DNA of 64,000 nucleotides from Odontocerum albicorne (taxonomy: Eukaryota; Arthropoda; Insecta; Trichoptera; Odontoceridae), in NCBI GenBank assembly GCA_949825065.1, contig OX463859.1:13096452-13160451 (forward strand), read 5' to 3'. The notes under the pieces are model-generated. The model ran no database searches, was not told where the DNA came from, and saw nothing but the letters and a program-made list of their open reading frames with translations. The position numbers and the translations under genes are program-made. Positions 57,226-64,000 of the stretch are shown one piece after another; position 1 is the stretch's first letter; each line of letters starts with the position of its first letter.

Positions 57226-58460
57226 ACCTACTTACTTTCATATATAAAAATATAAAAGAAGCAAAAAGCTTACGTATTTCCTTCGTTGCAAAGATTTCGC
57301 CTACATAAGGATGTCTCTTGTCTCTGACAAAGCATTCAATAATTTAGAATATTTAGAGCAAAGGAAATTATTTACATTCTCGTGTAAACGTCGTATTGCT
57401 TCTTGATCGAAGCCTCGTGTTGAAAGGACATTTATGAACTAAATACCAGCAGTTTCATATATTAGATTTAATGACTTTACTCATAATAATAATTTAATCA
57501 CCTGTCCCATATATCCAATCACGCACCTGACCATGAGTTTGTGTTTGTCTTACTATTTATCTAACGCCTCTCAATTGCTTGTTCAGTAATTATACGATGA
57601 TTTGCCTTGGTCAAGTAAAATTCTTCGAGCCTGTGGGTGGAAAAATAAATAAAGGTGGAGGGTTTCCTGTTTCTAGTTGTTCTTTTTCTATGTCGCCATT
57701 TAGTAACCAAAATGCCTTTGAGGAGAGTCTGCCCTCTGAAGGCACTCCAAATGCGTATATGCCTATGCATGTATTGTATATATACGCCCTGAGGAATAAA
57801 ACTGTCGAATAGAAATGTTGGCCACCATTGAAGTCAAGAGACACGACTACAAATCCGAAAAACATTTTTAACTAGTCGCATGAAACAAGTTTTGAAAGTG
57901 TCGAGTCGGATCCACCTGGAATTAAAACATACTATATACTATATACTATATTCCACATTACTAAGTAACACGCTCATCATTTTAACACAGGCAATGAACC
58001 TCTAACACTCCAACTTAAGAGATATTTATTATCCTTGAAATAATAAAAGTTTACCTGTACAAATCGTACAGCTATTTTGTTTATATTTCATAATATTTAT
58101 AAGTGTACATTGCTTAATTCAACGCTGTCCCTTCATTAAATATGTTGGAGGTTATTGAGGCTTGATTTTGGCCTTCGTTTTGTTTAGTATTCGAAGCAAT
58201 ACAGCAAATGAAAAAATATTTTTAAAACTAGAGCTGTTAGCACACAAAAAGGCACGGCACTAGCACACAATCAAGAATCTTCATTCCTTCATTCAGTATT
58301 GCGATGAATAACTGATAACTCTCAGAGATAGAATAAAAATCGCATCAAACATTACCCGCCTCTCCCTATAAGGGGCCAGTTTTTAGTGACCTGGGAATAC
58401 GTCCATAATCACTGTCTTGTATTTCAATGGCCATTTTAAAAGCCATGCACCTCAATATTT

Positions 58461-58755
58461 TATTCTGGATAACACATTTCACGTACACGTCATAGTATGG
58501 TGACCGCACAACTGAAGAGTATTCTGGATAACACATTTCACGTACACATCATAGTATGGTGACCGCACAACTGAAGAGTATTCTGGATAATACATTTCAC
58601 GTACACATCATAGTATGGTGACCGCACAACTGAAGAGTATTCTGGATAACACATTTCACGTACACATCATAGTATGGTGACCGCACAACTGAAGAGTATT
58701 CTGGATAACACATTTCACGTACACATCATAGTATGGTGACCGCACAACTGAAGAG
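58461..58755. repeat. Tandem repeat, 5 x 59 bp
   Basis: Units start at 58461, 58520, 58579, 58638 and 58697 (core 'cacatttcacgtacacatca', 'tagtatggtgaccgcacaac'). Only one or two substitutions per copy. It ends 153 bp before exon 4. Confidence 0.96.
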
Positions 58756-58908
58756 TAATCCAAAATACAATTCGGAGAAGTTGTTCCTTCATTTAAGACT
58801 GTTAAGTGTCCATTTCAGATCGCTAACTGCTATCTCTTGATCTGTGGATCTGTTATGATTCTTATATGCTAAGTTAACCTGTTTTAAAGAATTTAAATTA
58901 ATTTCCAG

Positions 58909-59104
58909 GTTCCGGCGTCCCCGGTAAGCGCGTAGGCTATATGCCCCAGGAGATAGCTCTCTACGGAGAGTTCAGCATCAAGGAAACAATGATGTACTTC
59001 GGCTGGATCTTCGGCATGGACACCAAGGAGATCAACGAGCGTCTGCAGTTCCTGCTCAACTTCCTCGACCTTCCCAGTCAGAACAGGCTGGTCAAGAACC
59101 TCAG
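58909..59104 (+). CDS. ABCH-type ABC transporter, exon 4 (Q-loop)
   Basis: The acceptor is 'aatttccag' and the donor 'gtcagt'. After GT completing Gly116, 64 codons read 'SGVPGKRVGYMPQEIALYGE', 'FSIKETMMYFGWIFGMDTKE' and 'INERLQFLLNFLDLPSQNRL', then 'VKNL' plus AG. Gln129 in 'YMPQE' is the Q-loop glutamine. The helical subdomain follows. The final AG should be completed in the next exon to serine of the LSGGQ signature; that exon, Walker B, the H-loop and the membrane domain are beyond the window (no candidate seen in 59105-64000). Codon use is GC-rich against 66% AT surroundings, as expected of a constrained gene. Confidence 0.96.
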
Positions 59105-60495
59105 GTCAGTCTGAGTTTGGTATTTCCTATTTTACTGTATTAGATCTTAATCCCTGACAAAACAATATTTTATTGTAATGCGCTGTGATTTTTTTGTAAT
59201 ACTTAGAAATGTATTACTATTTCATTTTTGCTTTATGTATCCGTGATATTTCTAAGTTCATCGTGTTGTATGTTTTTACGACGTTTGCTAAATTGTAATT
59301 TGGTTTCTCAATTCCATATAATTGCTTTTGGATAGACAACCCTTACTTTTTATCACATTCTACGGATTTTTCCTGTTACGCAAATAAGTTAATTTATTCG
59401 TTAAGAAGTATACTCGTATCAGTCAGGATTCTTCTCATACTGCTAGGCGGTGCCACAGTGTCACTCAGTTGGTTCAATATCTCTATACTACGTGGGACTG
59501 AGTGTTTAACTATGATAGTCGTTCTGTGAGTTGGTATATAGAACAGAGGGTGATTCCTAGCGCGGCTTTATTTACCTTGAGGAGAGTCTGTTCTCTAAGC
59601 GGCGCTATATAAATTGCCCTTTTGTTATTATATTATTATTTATCAGGGATATATAGCTTAGTGCCTCTTATATCGTGGGACAGTTATGATATTATTTCCT
59701 AGTACTCGTACCAATGTTCCTCTGCGCCATTCTAACAAAGGTATGTACTTTCACAAACATATTAATTTAAAAAATAATAATTACAAACTTATTTAACCTT
59801 CTCAACATCTATAATTTTTTATCAGATAATTTACATTTACCTTTTTTTCTCATTTCAACAATTCTTTAATCTATCTTTAAATAACATATTTGTTTATTTA
59901 TGTTTTTAACACTTTCATGCAAATACACCTGGCAGATTTATTGCTTTGAAATAATTTCTTCCAATCGACCAGCTTTTGTTTCATAATTATTATTGATATC
60001 CATGTCTTTCACGACTAGTATGAAAACAATAGTTGAGAAAAACTAACGAAAATTAAAATAGGGATTAGGATAGGAATTGTATGGAAGTTAAGGAAGAGGA
60101 ATATAGTATATAGAGATAAATAAAACTTCTTTAGTTTATTCTCTAATATCGATAAGGATGCTGTGTAACTGAATGAGCCAGGAAGATACTTTCGAAGTCG
60201 AGCCTAGTGAACCGCAAAATATGCTATCTGATGCGTTGGTGTATGTATATAAAGGATTCTGTTATTCCTGGATCGAAGGGACAGCCCATTAACTTAGAAG
60301 ACACAGGCGAAGAAAAGTCCGAACGTTCTCGACTTCTTGAATACTTTTTGACAATTCGTTAATAATGTTGGAAACATTTTTTGCTGAATTATTTTGACTA
60401 GTCATTTTGGAAGTCATACTAGGACATACGAGTATGTTACACGTATTTAACTAAATATCTTATTTTGTAAGTAGTTCATTAAGGGATATACCTAC

Positions 60496-61075
60496 ATATC
60501 ATCACGCCATGTCCCTTGCAGGGTAGGCAGAGATAACAGATCTCCAAACTTTTATATCCAAGCACACAACTTTCGCCATCTCCATATTCATACATCTCGT
60601 AATGCACAACCTTCTATTATTCATACTTTTCTCACTTGATCATCTTTCAAAATCAGGTCCATTTGGTCCAGTCACGATTTCCTTGGTTTACCTCATCCAA
60701 GCGCACCTTTCACTTCTGACTTATATATTATTTCATCATTCATTATCTGCACACGTCTAACCCATCTTAAAGCTTCTTTTTTCATCTTACTTAAAACATC
60801 CATTTTATCCATGCATTCATTTCTGATGTCTTCGCTCCCCCTTCTTTCAAACATTGACACTTCATAAATATTCCTTATTGCACGCATCTCCACACCATGA
60901 AACTTACTATTTTCTTACATTTCTTTGCCAAGTCCAAGTTTCACTTCCAGACATAATATTATGTAGTCTCATGTTTACTACTGTTGATATCGCGCCATTG
61001 TTGTATATAACATTAAGGGCTCCGTTTACCTTCTTCCCTGTCGCTTCTTTCAATGTCCCTTCCAACTCGCCCATT
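60496..61075 (-). mobile_element. RTE-like LINE 3' end
   Basis: 3' signature 'catcacgccatgtcccttgc', 'agggtaggcagagataacag', then upstream on the minus strand 'MEMRAIRNIYEVSMFERRGS' and 'MDKMDVLSKMKKEALRWVRR' near 60893-60760. Related more to the 53600 copy than to 22590. Confidence 0.75.
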
Positions 61076-62239
61076 ACACGTTAACGTACTGCCCAGATAA
61101 CAATTTACAAACATATCAGGTAAAACACAGATGTTTGAAGTGGCGCAAAATAAGCCCATTTTTTCATGTAGATGTCCTTTAATGTTGTTGGTTGGATGAA
61201 ATACTCGTATAGTTAAAGATACTGAAGACATATTTAATTCACATCGCATGATATTGATATACTCGTATAATAATTTAATGGAAGAAATTACAATCATTAT
61301 AATACATAAGTGTAATTATTAACTTATGACGACAACTATAATATTGTTTGCCATCGAATCAAGGTTAAATGCCTCTTGCAGCTCGGAAATACCTTGGAAG
61401 TCTTCAAATCTGGGTACAGCCGGTCACTCCATACTTCAGTAAATCATTGACACCATTGGTCCAGTGGTTACTATTGTTACCAAGCAATTTGACGTACTTG
61501 CTAAACTTTTATCAGACAACAACAATAACAATTAGATCATTTCTAAAGAACTGTTTTTTAATATATAATCACCTCAAAGAAAACGCATAAGCAGCATCTC
61601 TAAATAAATTTAGGCAGAGTGACTGAATAACATTTACCAGACTATTGGCACCGGATATGCTGCCTCTGGTGTTATGACAGAGCTCCTGGAGTTATACTTC
61701 GGACTACCTTCAACCCAATTAACTACCTTGTGGAGACCAGGAATAGTTTTACTGCTTTCTCAATTTTTTTTATTTGGTAATTTTCTCTAAATATTTAAAG
61801 GCCTTCAGCAGTATGTATACTCGTAAATACGTATTTTTTATCTTCCCATTTATCATCTTTGTCTGACCTTCTGTTAGTGTGGCACTATCCTTTTCACACT
61901 CCAATTTGGCATCAGATGATGAGGAGCTTCTCCCCGGAAATAGTTCTTTCATCAAAGTATCTATTTTTTACGACTATCGAGGAACCTAACTTGTTCTTAG
62001 AGATAGTATTGTTTAGGAGGGACAAATGTCCCAAAAAATTACAGATATCTAGATTACTACGACAAAAATTTGCTATAGTATAATAAGTCTAATGGGGCAG
62101 GTTATCCAATACCTTAAAGCAATTTTTAAAGACCGCTGATTCTAGTTAGCGGCCTATTACAGTAATTAATGACTAAGATTATTACAATCAAACAATTTCG
62201 CAGAATAGCAAGTTCAATTGGACTAGTTTAGATATCATC

Positions 62240-62450
62240 CAGGCATTCTTTTCTTGGTCTTGCTCTACCACCTCTTCCACTCACATCTGCACTGTATATT
62301 TGTTTTCTTAGACTGTCTTCACTCATTCGTTCCACGTGTCCAAACTATCTCAGAGTGGTCTTTTTCATCTTGCTCAATACATCAGCCTTAATTTCACACT
62401 CATTCCTAATCACTTAATTCCATATTTTATCATACATAGTAATCCCATCT
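62240..62450 (-). mobile_element. RTE-like LINE fragment
   Basis: 'ttggtcttgctctaccacct', 'cactcattcgttccacgtgt', 'ccaaactatctcagagtggt' on the + strand is the reverse complement of the ORF2 C-terminal block. Ends near 62450. Confidence 0.7.
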
Positions 62451-62451
62451 A

Positions 62452-63125
62452 TTATTTATAAATGATCTGCTTAAAGTGAATACCTTGATTAATCTCTTGT
62501 AAGTGTTCTTCTGAATAATTTCGTATTCAGTCATACATCATAGTAATCATTTATTATTTATGAATAATCCGCTTAGAGTGAATATCTTGATTAATTTGAT
62601 GTAAGTGTTCTTCTGTATAAATACAATATGAAATCGTCTCACAAATAATGAGATCGTATGGTTTTTTATTGAACTAAAATGTCATCAAATAATAATTTCC
62701 AATTAACTCGGGTGTCATTAAGCTGGTAGCATCCATCGTGCTATCGTTTCGATTAATGAATAAACCATAACGACATCCGTGCCTTAGTTGGCAACACACC
62801 TGTCTTCCAGCCTGAGGGTTACAGTTTCGATTTTCGTGTTGGTACATGAGACATTTTTCAAAAAGGTTCCCAGTCTGGTTTTAAATTAAGGTGGTTTTAA
62901 TACATTTCTGGCTGGTAACAAACCTGTCAGGTTGTACTACACACAATGAAAGTTTTATACAATATAACATCGACGTTAAACTTATCATTTTTAAGTCGAA
63001 ATGTCACAAGAAATCCTCTCACAAATAATGAGGTCGTATTGCTTTTCTTTATTAGTAAAAAAACGTCATCAAATAATAATGTTCACTTCACTCGAGTGTC
63101 ATGCTTCACGCCAGCTGATAGCGTG
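62452..63125. repeat. Local duplications around a SINE
   Basis: 62455-62535 and 62552-62625 are two copies ('tgattaatctcttgtaagtg' and 'tgattaatttgatgtaagtg'). 62636-62735 and 63017-63125 are two diverged copies of 'ctcacaaataatgagatcgt' ... 'catcaaataataat' ... 'gtgtcat', with a SINE (62772-62945, head 'cgacatccgtgccttagttg') between them. Confidence 0.75.
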
Positions 63126-63539
63126 AGATCGAATCGAGTTACCCTCTCGAGTTACGAATGCAGACTCTACAAACGATGTGTATTACTTACTGCTGGATAC
63201 TGTACGGCTGGCGCGCGCTAAACATGTGCGAGCACGGCCCACCCAGACCACAAATATTGCAGTATTTTTTCGGAAATCACGCAAAAAATGATCTTGACAT
63301 CTTTATGGGACACGTAAAATTGACATATCTGGTCGTTTAAACAAGATTGTCAATTCCCATATCGACCGTCCTGAGTTGGTTCAATTGATACTCCCTTCAG
63401 GACCTTTCGTCAATACCAGCTCTTTAATTGTTAACATCAAGGAACTAACTGTACCTACAACTCGTCAATAGTTAGGTTACCCAAGCCAGGAAATGTGTAC
63501 GGCCATTGTATAGTCCCTTTTAAACTACCCCTTATCATC

Positions 63540-63900
63540 AACATCACCATCACCAGAGATTCCATTTCATTCTATCTTGTTCGATTATGTTACGTCCATA
63601 CACCTCGTCATGCATACTCCTATTATAAAAGCTTTTCATTCTTCTCTTTTTCAACATTCGATTAATTTGGTCGTGTCACGTTTTTCTAGGTCTTTTCAAA
63701 CTATTCGTACCTTTTATTTATTATTTTTGTATTTTTCATCAGTCATTCTTTCTACATGACCGAACTATCTCAATATTAATTTCTTCATCATAAATAAATA
63801 ACACACCATGCGCATGCTTTCATAAAGTCCTCATTCCTTAGACTGTCATACATTGTGTTTCCACACATTCTAGTTAACGCTCTAAAATAAGGAATACAAC
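63540..63900 (-). mobile_element. RTE-like LINE fragment
   Basis: Runs on the minus strand, with + strand text 'catcagtcattctttctaca', 'tgaccgaactatctcaatat' and 'agactgtcatacattgtgtt' matching the C-terminal block of other copies. Old and degenerate. Confidence 0.6.
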
Positions 63901-64000
63901 ATGTTAGATATTCAATGGCATCGTTTCTATAGGTCTTTTACTTCTTGTACTTTCTATACTACTAGTATATATTTTTTTTAATCATTGTATTGTATTACGC

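Larger units (their letters stand above)
51880..58908 (+). other. ABCH intron, 7,029 bp
   Basis: Phase-1 intron (GTAACC donor, AATTTCCAG acceptor) bounded by tandem repeats at both ends (51926-52125 and 58461-58755). The stretches 52600-53110, 54046-55130 and 57230-58460 show no gene and only AT-rich unclassified DNA. Confidence 0.88.
59105..64000 (+). other. Start of the next ABCH intron
   Basis: Phase-2 intron opening with GTCAGT. No later exon encoding LSGGQ...Walker B was found to the window end. It contains RTE-like pieces and SINEs listed separately. 59435-59640 carries the 'gaggagagtctgttctctaa' dispersed repeat, and 61080-62240 shows nothing recognisable. Confidence 0.7.

Overview
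The window is AT-rich animal DNA, almost certainly insect, carrying one recognisable host gene whose small exons sit in a sea of mobile elements. The gene is an ABCH-type half transporter (often annotated in insects as 'ABC transporter G family member 23'), read on the + strand. Four exons are visible: 18598-18718, 33675-33793, 51761-51879 and 58909-59104. They join in frame with GT-AG introns of about 15.0, 18.0 and 7.0 kb. Together they encode the first 180 residues: a hydrophilic N-terminus, the A-loop region, the Walker A P-loop and the Q-loop. The last exon stops two bases into the serine of the expected LSGGQ signature, so the rest of the nucleotide-binding domain and the membrane domain lie beyond the right edge. 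Nothing before 18598 looks like a gene; it is either upstream DNA or a 5'-UTR intron. The order of the insect cannot be fixed from sequence alone.

The rest is mainly decayed transposons: (a) a tRNA-derived SINE family with A and B boxes, many copies on both strands; (b) 'LINE-A', a jockey/I-like LINE whose 3' tail is shared with that SINE; (c) an RTE-like LINE with many fragments on both strands, plus one longer RT pseudogene of a related element at 44.6-45.9 kb; (d) other LINE ORF2 C-termini; (e) Penelope-like (PLE) pieces, one with a GIY-YIG remnant, several collapsed into foldback palindromes; (f) hAT elements with 8-bp target duplications at 19.6, 32.8 and 40.2 kb; (g) a deleted mariner at 24.9-25.9 kb, another Tc1/mariner transposase relic at about 39 kb, and TA-flanked MITEs at 18.0, 29.5 and 38.2 kb.

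Tandem repeats are frequent: 7 x 53 bp, 17 x 37 bp, 3 x 39 bp, 6 x 96 bp, 4 x 36 bp, 4 x 50 bp, 5 x 59 bp and an 81/85-bp array. Three of them lie within about 160 bp of an ABCH exon.

No new gene system was found. The most notable observations are a roughly tenfold excess of the octamer TACTCGTA (24 hand-counted sites), the shared SINE/LINE tail, tail-to-tail SINE pairs, PLE foldbacks with a hammerhead-like core, and a duplicated segment that supplies a natural empty site for one MITE. All counts were made by eye.
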